The translations under genes were made by a program, and so were the position numbers. 64,000 bases of DNA from Anaeramoeba flamelloides. Taxonomy: Eukaryota > Metamonada > Anaeramoebidae. Under the pieces are notes generated by a model. It worked only from the letters and a program-made list of their open reading frames with translations, was not told the origin of the DNA and did no database searches. Where the stretch lies: positions 682,501 through 746,500 of the forward strand of contig JANTQA010000051.1 in assembly GCA_027625915.1 (NCBI GenBank). The letters are read 5' to 3'. Positions 1 through 12,556 of the stretch are shown here, piece after piece (positions within the stretch are counted from its first letter, which is position 1; every line of letters begins with the position of its first letter).

Positions 1-588
1 TCCACTGAAAGAATCAAGATTGAGTAATTAATTATTGATTATAAATAATCAAATGAAGAATTATTTCTTTAGATTATAAATTGAATTTTCCAGGTTTTAA
101 AAAAGGTATTTTGGGAGGATTTTTTATTTGATTATTTATTTTTTCTCTGATTTTTTAATTCAATAAAAAGAAAAAATTGATTGTAAAAATTCTTTGAATA
201 AAAAAAGTATATTTTTTTAAGTTTAAAAAATTATTTAGTTACTTATTGGATTAATTGGGATATGGATATAAAAGTCCACAGACTATATTTCGAAAGTGTA
301 TTTTTGTATATTTACTTTACAGACAATATGATTTTTTTCTTTTTCAAGGAAATAGTTTTGATTAAATAATTTGTTAAGATGTTGAATTATGAACTTTTCC
401 AAAAATGAGAAAAATTATGTATCAAATTTTTTAATAAGCAATATTCATTTCTGAAATGGCATTAAAACTAAGTTTGTTCTTGGAATAGCCAGTTTTTTAC
501 TTAATTTTTCAATTTCAAGATGGGGTGTATTTTTTAAATTTGCTATTAAATTTACGAGAATATTTTTTTGAGTTTACTTATCATTTAA
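1..588 (-). mobile_element. fragment of the TTAA-GGGA element family
   Basis: Read as its reverse complement, this stretch matches the left half of the element at 28139-29339 nearly throughout, with shared blocks such as TTTCTTTAGATTATAA and TTCATTTCTGAAA. It stops near 588 at a degraded copy of that element's terminal motif. The other half would lie left of the window. No coding sequence is seen. Confidence 0.6.
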
Positions 589-3500
589 TATCCAAAGAAA
601 ATAACAATAAACAATAAGTAAATATGGTACTGGTTTCTAAAAGTCCATTTATTAAAAAAAAAAGGGGGGGGTGGGTATTTCATTCCACAACTTTTTAACC
701 CTCTGTGTATTCGAAATTGAGCCATTAACTCATTTTTTGTATAATACTCTGATTGTTTTAAAACAACAGTCAAGTAGGATATATCAAAATATAATATATT
801 TGTAGAATAAATCTAAAACTTTAAATTAGAATTATTGAAAAATTGTTATACATAAAAATATAACCAAAATAATTTAGTTATTTATCTGGTATTTAACATT
901 ATGAATAATTACTTCTTTTTTACTCAATTTTATTTTTGATTTCTCAATAAGAATTTTTTCTAAAATTTTTAATTTACAAATTACTTCCTATTTCTAAAGA
1001 ACTTGTATGAATTTAAATATAATTTTTAATTTCAATCAAAATGCATAATTATTTTGATTTTTCCAATTTTGTAGAAAATAAAAAATTATCCAAATTAAAA
1101 AATATAATAACAAAATGTATATTTCTGAAGGATAATTCAAAAAATATTCTCTTTCCTTAAACCAAATCTGAAATAGATAAATTAAAATTATTTTAACAGG
1201 ATTGGTTTTTTCTTAATTGAACTTTTCATAAACTAGATTCAAAAAATTTGGACACATTTTAAACTGTGGAAAGAACATCATTACTGCACTTTAAATTCAA
1301 ATTGGAAAGAATTTTGATTTTACAAACAATTACATTTTTTGTCTTTTTTGTTTTGTTTTCATTTCCTTTTTTGCAAGTTACTTAATCTGTTTCGTTAGAT
1401 CTCGAAATTTTTATTCAATGGTTAATAGAAGGTTAGGGTTGAGTTTTTTAATTTGAAAATCACATACAATTCGGTCGATGGTGTCTTAACATTTGATCGA
1501 TCAACAATAGTTGGTGAAATTATCAACAAATTTACCAATACATTTTTTGTTTCGCTCATTTTATTATTTTGGACACACCTGTTTTTATTTTTGAGTTTTA
1601 TATTTTTTTTTTATTTGGGTTAAAATGATTACTTATTAAAACATTCATACTAGGTAACTTAAATGTGGTTTTATATTAGGTTTGGAAAAATACAATAAAT
1701 TAAGTTTTTTTTTTTGCCTATTTTTGATTGTGGGTGTGTCCAAATTTTTGGAACTGGGTTTAGTTACTTTTGTATTCCAATACTTGTTCTTTAATCAATG
1801 AAATAATATTATTTATTTTGATTAATATGATAACAATATTTGAAAAACGAGATTTTAAAAACAATTTTGTAAAAAAAAAATCATTAAATTGAAATAAATA
1901 TGTATGGTGGGGGTAAAAGTTATCTTACCCATATCTCAACCAACGAGGCCAGATTTAGTGGGTAAATTAGAAACTTTTAAATGATAGAAATGTATATTGG
2001 AAGAAAATAATTAATTTTGGAAATTTCAACATTTCAATATCATTTTTTTACATTTTTTTTTCTTTTTTATGTAAGAAATTTTCTTTGATTACTCCTTTCT
2101 CACAATAAATAAATAAATAAATTTTTTTACATTTTGCTTTTATTTTTTTTTTTTTTGATTTTTTTTTTATTTTTAGATAGTCATTTGGTTCAAAAATTGT
2201 TATTCCAATGTTATTGATATAGTGAAAATAATTCTATTGAAATACTATTGATTTCTATTGGAATTCTATTTGATATTCAATATCAGATCCAGATGAGTAT
2301 TATTTTTTTTCTCAATATTTCGCTATTAAAATTTTGTTTTTTCAATTTGAAAAAAAAATATATTAATTTTTTAGTATTTTTTTCATACGGATATCAACTG
2401 TTACTTAAAGTTTAGTATTCTACTTATTTCTTATTTAATCTTCAAAGGTTTTTTATAAAAAATATTTGATAATTGAAAAAAATCATGGCACCCTTGAATC
2501 AAACAAAATTTATTGCAACTTATTTCAAAAATTAAAAATCTCTTGGAAAAAAAAAAGTATTCTTATTATATTTTATAGAGTTAATAAAAATATACTTGAT
2601 TCAAAAAATATATAATTTTGGAAATAAAAATATTATGTAAAACTATATTAAATACAAACAATAAGAATAATTATAATTTTAAAAGCCAGAAAACAATATA
2701 ATTTTTTCATTCAAAGATTTTTAAATATTTTTTTCATTTTGTTTAACAAAAAATTCTGATAAAAATTACAAAATTATTCAAAAAATAATAGTTTATATAA
2801 TACTTCTCTAAAAGCTACAGAATTCAACTCCATAAGATATCAAATACATTTTAATTTTGTTAGTTCCAACTATGAAAATATAAAACAATTATATTAATCT
2901 CAAAGTGTTGGTATTAAGGGAAAAAAATAAATGTTATTATATGATTTAACTATTATTTTTACAAAAGAAAAATAATTTTGGACACATTCAACTTTTTCCA
3001 ATTATATATTTTTATAACATAATAAAATTAAATTAGTAAATCTTTTCAAATAATTTATTTTACGAGACTAATAACAACATCTTTTTGTAACAATTATATA
3101 ACCTTTTTACAACAAAATTATGGTTGATATCATGATTTTTTAATAAAAAAATAAGAATAGCATTTTTATACAAGCATTCTATAATTTTAAATTAATAGTT
3201 AATATTTTAAATTATTTAATAAATTGTTTATTTTTCGCAAATCTAGAAAAATAAAATAAAATTGAAAATATTTAATTACAATTTCGTTTTAAAAAAATGT
3301 TTTTTAAATATATCTTGTCATATAAAACAGTTTTCTATCAAGAGTTTAGCAATGTTGTACAATTTTAACAAGATATATTATATGATTTTTTAATTGAATT
3401 ATTATTTATATATTTTTTTTGAATATTCAAAATCCATAACAGGTTATAGAACACTTTGTATATATAATAGCATCAATATAACATGTGATGAAAATTTTAT

Positions 3501-3720
3501 AACTCCTTTTATAACAAAAAAAAAAATGTCTGTACCCAAAATCGCATAAATCAGGAATCTGCTTCAAAAAAAAACCCGTCAAAATAAGAAAAAATGAAGC
3601 CCATTAAAAAAAAACTTGAAAGTGTCAATTCATAATTATTTGTATAATCTGTCAATAAAAAAGAATTGAGATAAAATAAAATAAAATAATATAATATAAA
3701 ATAAAATAAAGGATCTTTTT
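589..3720. other. intergenic, element debris
   Basis: No gene is supported here. About 840-1100 weakly resembles part of the repeat at 8154-9890. A family B element fills 1231-1760. A small hairpin-prone patch with TTACCCA and TGGGTAA arms lies near 1920-1970. About 3060-3520 resembles 62890-63110, with shared runs such as TATAACCTTTTTACAACA. The remainder is A/T homopolymer sequence. Confidence 0.5.
1231..1760 (+). mobile_element. family B MITE, copy 1
   Basis: A 530 bp non-autonomous element flanked by TA on both sides (1229-1230, 1761-1762). The ends form imperfect ~26 bp inverted repeats, left AAATTTGGACACA and right TGTGTCCAAATTT. The interior carries the family signature TTTGATCGATCAA near 1493. 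There is no transposase. TA target duplication with such ends points to the Tc1/mariner superfamily (inference). Confidence 0.85.
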
Positions 3721-6700
3721 TTAATCGAAATTCATTTCTTCTTCATTTTCATTACTGTTTTTTTTTTTAGTAAAATTTTGAAGATTATTTTTTAAGCTTA
3801 AACATTTTTCTTTAAATATTTCAAGTGCTTGCTGAAATAACTCTTCAGGTGCGATTATACCTGTGGACTCAATCCAGAAATAAAATTGATTTTTTACTAA
3901 TCCTAATTCCACGCCAAAATCACCTCTTAAACATTCTCTACACATAGTACATTTTCTTGAATTTGTAATTTCTAATAATCCATCTTCGATGTCAAATACT
4001 TTCATTGGGCAAGTTTTTACTAGTTTTTTGGATACCTTTTTAGTTAATTTCTTTTTTAATTTAATGGATGGTAACATTCGGTATGATGCAGTGCAAACTG
4101 GGCACCATTTAGCATGTTCTCTTCCTGTTCCTTTAACAGCTTCACACTCAACATCAATTTCCTATTAGGATTTTTTTTTTTATTTTTTTTTTATGAGAAA
4201 TATGTTTAAAAATTGTATTTTTTTGAAATTAATAGACATAAATGAATTAATAAAATCAAACTAAGAAAATAAATAATAAACTATTTTTCAAAAATGTTGA
4301 CTCAATTTTTAATGTTGTTTGAAGTGGTTTTGTTGTGCTTTATCCTATATTCTGATTAAAATAAATTTTCAATTTCTAGATCAAAATTATTTTTTTCTTA
4401 TTTCTCTATATTTTTTTTGATTTTTCAATTTTTTTTTTTCGTTTGTTTTTCTTTTTCATCTTTCTTTTTCTTTTTTTTTAATTTCATTTTTTTCTTTTTT
4501 TTTGAAAAATTTTTATTTTTTTTTTTTTTTTTTTTCCTTTTTTATATAGTTTTTTCTAATTTTCTCTTTTTATTTTTTTCTTTTTGTTTTTTTTTGTTTT
4601 CCTTTTCTTTTTTTTTTGATACTTTTTTTAAAAAAAAAAGATCATGTGGAAAAAAAAAGATCTTCGAAAAGACAAATAGTCACTAACAAAAATGATAAAA
4701 TGAAATGTCTTTTAAAACTCAGATAATTATTAGTAAAAAATCTTCTTGTTTGACCCTTTTTCAATGAAATTTTAGTAATAAAAAATCTGTAATACTCATT
4801 TCAAAATTTGTGATTCATTTTTTTTTCTAGGTTTTTGTTTATTTTTTTTAATTTTTAAAATATCAGTTTTTTTATATTTTTAGAATAATTAAATAGAAAA
4901 GTATTAATCAAATTTAACAATCAGTTGTTCTTGAATACAAAAGAATATATATATATATATATATATTTGCAATTTATTATTTCAGGTGATTCACAATTTT
5001 TGAAATGGAGTTTATATTATTGTGCACTACATAGATAAATAGATTTCTTTCTAATAAAAGAGAATAATTTTTTTTGAAATAATTTGAAAATATGTTGAAT
5101 TTTGAACTTTTCGAAAAATGAAAAAAATTGATCAAACTTTTTAAAAAAATAATTCATTTCTGAAAATGGCATTTAAAGCCCTCATCAGTGTATCTAAATA
5201 TAAATGGTTCCCATAAATCATTTTTTTGTATCATCTTGCACTAACTTTCGTTATTATGTTTTTTGTTTTATTATTGATTCAAGAAGAATATAAAAAATTT
5301 ACACAGCAAAACAAAAAAAAGAATTAATCTAAAAGACGAAATTGTTGAGTGATTTTTGGTGTTGTGAAAATTGACATGAACCCTCAAGTAATTTATTGTT
5401 GGTCGAATATCTGCTTGGTAATGGAAAAATGGTGAAACATTAAACAACAACAAAAAACCAAAAACAATAAAATCAAATGAAGAAAAAAAACAATAATAAT
5501 TTGAAGGAAAACAAAAACGTAAAAGTTTCCACTCTACCTTTACACAATGTATTCAAAAAAAAAAAGAAATTCATCAGGGGCAATCTCGATTTTTATTTTA
5601 ATTTTTTTTGTTTTTTCAAAAAAAGTTCTGTTTGATCTAACTTTTTTCAGCTTTTTGAAACTAAAATTCAATAAAATGCACAATACTCATCATTTTAATC
5701 ACATGGTGCTTTTGTTTTTTATCTCTCTTAATTTAACAAAGAAAAAGTGTTGAATGAGTTTGAAAATAATTCATTTGTCAAAAAATATTTTTTTAACAGA
5801 AGTTGCCTTCTGCCCCTTTTATACTTTTAGTAGTACTTTAAAATAAGTCTGGTATTATAGCAATCAGATTTTTACTTTATATTTTTCGATTTCAAGATGC
5901 TTTAAATTTTTTTTGAAGTTTCTATTAAATTTACAAGAATGTTTTTAGGTTACTACTTTCTTAAAAGTTAAAAAAAAAGATCTTTCATTCTATGCTCTTC
6001 GAGAATTTTATTGTTTGACATTTGTTGTATAAAAAAATTTTCTTATGTGATAACATAAAGGTATCTTGATTTGGTTTGTTGAATTTTTTTGGATAAAATT
6101 TTCCTTTCCAATCCCATATGAGACTTCTCTGAATGAAAAAGCTATTTATCGTAAATTTACTACAGTGGCCAAAAAAAGCCAATGTCCAGATCCTAAAACC
6201 AATGTTTCAAATTAAAAAACGTGTTTTTTTTTTCGTGTTAAAAGACAATATCGAATTTGGTATCCAATATTTTATCTAAGGTCAAATTAATTAATAAGGT
6301 AAAATCTTTTATCTTTTTATCAAAATTTTTGTTTAATAAATAGAATTTGTTTAAAAATTTTTATCGGATGGATATTATTTTTCTTAGCGAAAATTTTGTT
6401 GTTTTTTTTATATTTTTTAGGTTTTGATACAGCTTCTAAATCTTTATATAATATTATAACCAAGGCAAAATCAATTTTGAAGGTAAATTCCTTGATATTT
6501 TGAGTAAATTATTAAGTTAGGGATTGAATTTGTTTAACAATTTTTAATTATTTTTTTGTTCGGTTTTTAGAAAATATTTTGTTTTTTTTATGAAAAAAAT
6601 TTTTCTCCAAGATTGACTTTATGTTTTTGAAGAAAAATTTTATATTTGATCATGAATTTTGAGAATTTCTTTTGAAATTGATCTCTTTAAGAAACCAATA

Positions 6701-7986
6701 TCATATTGTCAGATTGTTTGTTGTCCGTTTCTTTGATTATTTAATGTGTAGGCTTGCTTGAAAAAAAAGAAAACACGACTTTGTATTTTGAAATACGGGT
6801 TGATGAAGTCAGCACTTGCTTATTTGAAGAAAAGTGGAATATTTTTTTTTGATGGTTACGAGTCCCTCAATAGTATCTTTTCCGATTATTAGTCAATAAG
6901 AACCAAACAATAATAGTTTCAAAAAAAAGCAAAAGGAAAATTCTTTTCTGAATCGAAGTTTGCCATGTTGTTTGTTTTTTTTCCATTTGAAGATTTTGCC
7001 GAGGAAATAAAAATTACGTAAGAACGAGAAACAGTTAAATTGACAATTTTCTAAAAACAATAGCAATTTTATCAAGAATGTAACTTCAGTCAAGAAAAGA
7101 TTTTCTTTTTTGTGTTTGTTTGGAATAACAAGAACAAAAAGATTAAAAAAAAAAAAAAAATTTTGTTCAAATAACAAAAAGAAATGAAAAAAAAATGAAT
7201 ATTTACTTGTCCTTCGTTAAGTTTTGCAATTAAAATGTCGGGTAAAACTGGCTTTATACCTTTAGGAAATGTTGTTTGTTGATTTCCGATAGGTACCCAA
7301 ACAAGATCTGAAGACAAAACACGGTGGTTGATTAACGTTTTTGCTCTTTGAGTCAGCATTTTTTCAACACACTCTTTTGCACGTTCGTCAATTTCGCTTT
7401 CTTCCTCTTCATCTTCGGACTCGGATCCAATTTCAATTTCGATCTTTAATTTCTTTTCTTTTTCCTCTTCTTCGTCCTCTTTTTCGAGATTCATTTCCTT
7501 AGTTTTTTCTTGTTTTTGTGCAAGCAGTTCTCTACTTTTCTTTATCTTTTCCCAATCGGTCTTTTTGAGGCACCGAACATGAAGATTAAAAAGTAAAGTG
7601 TTTTCTTCTGTTGCATTTGAAATTTCTTGACGGTTGTTCTTATCTTGTTGTTGTAAAGGTTGCTTTGGTCGATATTTAAAGTGCTTAGGATCTACGTTGA
7701 TAGGGATGAGCCCGAGTCTATGTGCCAAAACCTCATCTTGAATGACAGAAGTATTGTTTTTGATTGACACAGTTTCGATCGCAATGGTTGGGATGTCTGA
7801 AAGTAAAATCCTTCGAAATGCATTTGCAAGTGGGGCCTCAATTCCCCTCATGACAAACTCCATTCGATCTTTGGTTAATTTCTCGATTTCAATTGAAAAA
7901 TTTTCACTGAAATTGTTTGGATCGAACTCTAAGATTTCTCCATCTAAAACTTGTGAGATTTTTTCTTTGCCTACGTTAATTGACAT
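3721..7986 (-). CDS. RPAC1: DNA-directed RNA polymerases I and III subunit RPAC1 (AC40)
   Basis: RPAC1/AC40 pairs with AC19 to form the alpha-like platform on which RNA polymerases I and III assemble in the nucleus. Two exons are needed: 7986-7207 (260 codons) and 4161-3721, joined in phase 0 across a GTAAAT...TAATAG intron. Exon 1 has the alpha motif (residues 48-97: ANAFRRILLSDIPTIAIE, then QDEVLAHRLGLIPI) and ends in the conserved ILIAKLNEGQ. Exon 2 continues directly with the matching EIDVECEAVKGTGREHAKW and a C-terminal ESTG segment. The predicted protein is 406 residues against roughly 335-346 in yeast and human. The excess is an acidic insert around residues 165-210. Cysteines 311, 331, 334 and 337 form a CP...CX2CX2C pattern like the 4Fe-4S site of archaeal subunit D and plant RPAC1. 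The ATG at 7986 is the first in frame and has A at -3. The splice junction is inferred from homology. Confidence 0.93.
4279..5012 (+). mobile_element. family A element, copy 1
   Basis: A 734 bp element bounded by TA (4277-4278, 5013-5014). The left end AACTATTTTTCAAAAATG and right end ACAATTTTTGAAATGGAG are imperfect inverted repeats. After a T-rich core (4420-4630) comes the family signature AAAAAGATCATGTGGAAA, and the right end follows TTTATTATTTCAGGTGA. It aligns with 51794-52392 and 58647-59297. No protein is encoded; the open frame across the T tract is compositional. Confidence 0.75.
5040..5975 (-). mobile_element. TTAA-GGGA family fragment, interrupted
   Basis: 5040-5178 and 5835-5975 are consecutive parts of the same repeat as 1-588 and, inverted, 28139-28740 (for example GTTGAATTTTGAACTTTTC). 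They are separated by about 655 bp of unrelated sequence, which suggests a later insertion. The right part ends in a degraded terminal motif. Confidence 0.5.
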
Positions 7987-8153
7987 TTTGAATTTGCTAT
8001 TGGAAGAAAATCAAAAAAAATGAACACATCACACTTTCAAAATATTAATACCCAAAGACAACTTTTTATTTTGATGAACCTCACCCAGAGAAATCGAATT
8101 CTTTCTCGTCTGGATTTTATCAATTTTTCAAAAATTTTGTTATATTGATTTAA

Positions 8154-9890
8154 GGGAGTAAGTACATTGTTAAGATTTTTAGGTACCACAATTTTTACAA
8201 AACTGAATAATTAATAGTATTTAGTTTAACAAATAAACTGAATTTCATAATAAATGGCCCATCTTACATTTGAATAATGAATTGCTTTTGTATCGTTTTG
8301 AAGTTTTTCCTCTCACAATGAAAAGTTTGCAAATAAATCATTTTTTCTCTTTTTTATTTTTTCAACAGTGTTTTTTTAAAATGGAAAACGAAAATAAAAA
8401 ATTGGAAAGAAGTAACAGATGAATTAATGAAAAATTTCGTTTCAAATATGAAAAAGAGATTAGATTTAGTTATTCAAATGGAAGGATAATCAATGAATGG
8501 GTTTTTTTACTTTTTTAAATTTTCTATTTTTTTATGTAATGCTTCTTTCAAAATAAATGGCCAAATTTTTTTTACTTGTTTTTATTATTTTTTTTTCTTT
8601 TATTTTTAGACTAAAAATAAATATATCTTGAGTATAGTATTGAATATTCAAATCTAAATTTTTATATTATAATAGATGAATTCAATTATTAAAAATATTT
8701 TTATTTAAAATTTGATTTTTAATGGGCCAATTATTATGAAAGATAGTTTACATTAATATTTTAATAAAAAAAGAAAATGTTGAATATAACCTTATATAAT
8801 ATGTTTACAAACCAACTTAAAAAAAGGAATTCAAAAAAATGTCAAGATTGATCAAAATTTTTTGAAATAAAAATTAATATTTATTGATCTTATCTATAAT
8901 ATTGGATATAATTACTTCTTCTTTACACATTTTTATTTTCAATTCAATATTGATAAAATTTTTATTTTATAATTTCTGAGATACATATTACTTTTTATTT
9001 CCAAAAAAAAATCCTAAAAAAGGTATTTTAATTCCTATTTTGATTTAATTGATTAAATTCTTCCTTTAGGTTCAATAAAATAGGATAATTCTACAATCTT
9101 CTTCATATATAAAGATTTGTTGGATGTATTGATTTGATTTTGATAAATAATTATTTTCAAATTAAAATTGAAAAAACTCTAAATAATTCTGAATCTTAAT
9201 TATAAATTTTTTCTCGAATTTTATTATTCTTTGAGTTAAAAAATTTTGTAGTTGTTTTTTGTATTCCAAGAATTCAGTAGCTTTGCTTTTATTTTTTGAG
9301 ATAGAAATATTTGTTTTGGCTTTTTTTGGAAAAAATATTTGAAAAAAGAATTTTGTTACCAAATTTTTTAAAAATAACAACAAACAGTAACAGGGTGATA
9401 ATTTCAAGATTTATAGTTTATTAAATCATAAAAATCAAGAATAAAAAGGAGAGAAAACTTCAAAAAACAATAGTTTGGTAAAATTATTTTTTTCCCTTCT
9501 TGATTTCAGCAAGTTTCTTTAATAATGTGATCTTTCTTGTTTGGTCTTCAAAAAAATAGATTTATTTAAAATATACAGACCTTCCCAGGTTTATTTTTAA
9601 TAGGCTCATTCACAGTTTAATTTCAAATATATATTTAAGCTTATTTCGTGTATCTATCATATCATTTAATAAAACAGAAAACTTGTTCAATTTTAAAATA
9701 AATGTTTAAAAAATCGAAAAATTCAAGATTACAAATTATATTTCTTTTTTTCGTATTTCTTTTCACAAATAAAGCAGTTAATGATGATTTGGTGTAAATT
9801 TTCAATATTCTGAAACACTCAAATAATCTTTTATTAGGGAATTTTGTTGTGATCAGAATTTTTCAAAAATGGGAAAATATCTCTACGTCA
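8154..9890. mobile_element. TTAA-GGGA element E1
   Basis: The left end reads TTAA (8150-8153) then GGGAGTAAGTAC, as at 39371. Similarity with 39371-41943 continues through 8750-9880, with blocks such as ATTACTTCTTCTTTAC and TGTTTGGTCTTC. The right end (near 9890) is degraded. It lacks about 0.8 kb that the copy at 39371 has. On the minus strand 9549-9484 reads EDQTRKITLLKKLAEIKKGK then K and a stop, preceded by a possible 30-40 bp intron. The matching site in the other copy ends in frame too, so this may be old coding sequence of the element. Confidence 0.6.
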
Positions 9891-10439
9891 TTGAATATTT
9901 GATTTTCATTAAAAGTGAATATCTGAACACAAAATTGATTTGCTAAATTCATTGAATTAAATTGTTTTGATTTTTTATTGTTGAAAAATAACCTTTAGTT
10001 TCAGGATAACAAGTTTTTAATAACCCGTGTAGTTAATTAATATTTAGAAATTTCATCCATGTTATTTCTAAAGTCTTGAAGTAATTTGCATCAAAATAGA
10101 TTCCTCTGTAATAAAATTATATTTTCGATTGTTGTAAATGATAGTAATGTAATTTATTTCACATAACACAAAAAAGTATATTTTAAATATTTGTGTTTAA
10201 TAAATTATTAAATTTTTTACTATTGATGACAAATTAAAATTTTCATTTTTGAATTTTTTTTAATTTCTTTTCCAAAACAAAAAATAGAACCAACAAATAA
10301 TAGTAATACGGTATTTAATGATTTGTATTTTAAACCTTCCTAAAGTAAATATTTTTATATTTTTTTAATTTCAACATTTTTTCAATAATCATCAACATTT
10401 GGATGCCAAAGATTGATTAATTGTTTTACTTTTTTATGA

Positions 10440-10983
10440 AACAAAACAAAAATTCAAAATTTTCTACTTAAATATAACAGTTCAAAGAATCACAATAATA
10501 AAATTCCATTCAAATTCAAAATAATTTTCATTTTTGAAAATAATTGAAAATAATTTTTTCAAATTATATATTTAATTATTTCGTTTCGTTAAATTTTGAA
10601 TTGAGAAACTTGGTATGTTCTATCAGAATAATTTTTTCGAACCCTGATATTAGGTTAAAGTTTAGGTTATCCAAAAAAAAATAACTTGAATAAAATTTTA
10701 TTGATGATATCTAATCATTTCATCGATCAATATTCCTAAGTGAACTTTCAACACATTTACCAATATATTTTTTTGTTTTGATCTCTCCAAAATTTTTAAA
10801 ACAATATTTATTAGTATTAATAAATATTTATTTTTTTGTTATGTGGATATTTTAATATAGAAATAAATGTTAGCATTTCAATTATTTTATAGGTCTAATT
10901 TGGTATTTCTTCCAGAATTGATTAAATAAGAATTTTTTAAAAAAAATTGAATTTTAGCGTGTTAAAAATTTTGAATTATAGTT
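10440..10983 (+). mobile_element. family B MITE, degenerate copy
   Basis: It follows the family B order with many substitutions: an ACAGTTCAAAG-like left part, TTTCGTTTCG, CATCGATCAATATT near 10720, ACCAATATATTTTTT, and a right end TTTTGAATTATAG followed by TTTA at 10982-10985. It is clearly older than the copies at 1231 or 22979. Confidence 0.65.
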
Positions 10984-12039
10984 TAGTGTTACGATTCGGT
11001 ATATTGCCTATTGATTGAATAAAGTGTCAAAATAATATATGAGTTAATTATTTAATTGTTTATTTAAATTGTTGAATTTTTTATACAATTAATTTAAATT
11101 TTTGGAAAAATTCAAGAAAGATATTTTGTAACTAGTCAGGCTGAAAATTGATGATTAAAACTTTAAATTTGTATCAAAATACAGGTTTTTGTCTCGAAAT
11201 GTGATTTTTTTTACAAAGGCAAGGATATGTTTTTAATTTTGGGGATTTATAAAAAGTACTACTCTACTAATCTATTTTGAATTAGATTTATATCTCTGAA
11301 GTGTTAATGTGCTTCTCGTTGAATTACACCATGCTTTAATTTTATACTATCTAGAATAGATACAATGCCTTAAATATATTATTACTTTAGATGTCCCTCC
11401 TGTAAAAAAAATCGACAAATAGAAAAAAAATTTCAAATCGGTTTTAATTATAAAATTTAGCAAAAAGAAAAAATTATTCAAATATTTTTTACTGGTTTTA
11501 AGCTGATCAATGCAGATTTATATGAAATGAAATTCCACAAACTAAGTTTAAAACTATTTTTAAAAACTTAAAACCAGTTTCTGATAAATATGGGAAAATC
11601 TTGGCACAACAAACCTAAAAAATGCACTTTTACTAATGTTTACCCTTCGAAATCGAAATTTTGTTAATAGAATATGTTTAAATTATACTTTTATTTTCAT
11701 ATTTTGAATTCCATTTTAATTACAATAATCAACCTAATTTTTGTACTTTATTTTGGTTTTAAAATGAAGGTAAAAATGCCTAAAAAAATATTTGAAAATT
11801 TAAACATATAAAATCATTTTAAAATTAAAACCAATTTGATATTTTAATTTTCAGAATAGTAAATTGATTTTTATAAAATAGAAAAAACTAAAACATTTCA
11901 AACAATTTCAACATTTTTGTGTACATTCCTTGTGGAATCTCATTGAATAATTAAAAAAAAATCATTTGCTTGGTAGTTTATTTGGCTCTGGAATTAGTAC
12001 ATATAATTATTGATGAACCAATTGGATAGAAAGTGTTTG

Positions 12040-12505
12040 GTTAATTCCCATAAGTAATAAAGAAAAATTGACTAATGATAAAAAATTTAACAAACCAAAT
12101 AAAAGAAAAAAATATAACCCAAAAAAAAAAAAAAATCAGTATATCCAAAATGATGAAACGAGAAAAAAAAAAATTGAATTGGTATATTGGTTGAAATTTC
12201 AACTAACAACTAAAACTCGAACAAATGGTTAAGACACCATCAACTAATTTTATTTGAGTTTTTCTATTTAAACAAATTCCAAATTTCGCCTTCTATCAAC
12301 CATTCTAAAAAAAATATTTCCGATCGAACGAAACAAGTTGCGTAATTGGTAAAACGAAAAGAATAAAAAAAAAACGAAAGAAAAAAAACAAAAAAATGAA
12401 AACAATATTTGTAAAAATTAAAAATATTTCCAATTCGAATAAAAGTGTTAAATCGTTATCCTTTTAATTATTTTAACTTTGTCAAAAATTTTGAATTATA
12501 GTTTT
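12040..12505 (-). mobile_element. family B MITE, degenerate inverted copy
   Basis: The reverse complement of the family B interior is recognisable: TGGTTAAGACACCATCAAC near 12228, CTTCTATCAACCATTC, and GATCGAACGAAACAAGTT near 12322. The right end CAAAAATTTTGAATTATAG lies at about 12483-12501. The left end is lost or unrecognisable. Confidence 0.6.
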
Positions 12506-12556
12506 GAAATAAAAAATTCTAATTAGGCTTGTTGAAAAACTCTTTAAATGTTTTGA

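Larger units (their letters stand above)
4162..7206 (-). other. intron of RPAC1 (3.0 kb)
   Basis: The donor GTAAAT at 7206-7201 follows the conserved NEGQ codons. The acceptor, preceded by TAATAG (AG at 4163-4162), precedes EIDV. The intron holds a family A element (4279-5012) and a split TTAA-GGGA family fragment (5040-5975). No alternative exon was recognised. The short reading frames inside it are T/A-run artefacts. Confidence 0.85.
9891..12556. other. intergenic, two degenerate family B elements
   Basis: No gene is supported. The stretch contains an old plus-strand family B copy (10440-10983) and an old inverted copy (about 12040-12505). The rest is A/T-rich sequence with no recognised structure. 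Confidence 0.5.

Noticed and set aside
4417-4686. Open frame rich in Phe
   Set aside because: It arises from the T tract of a family A element.
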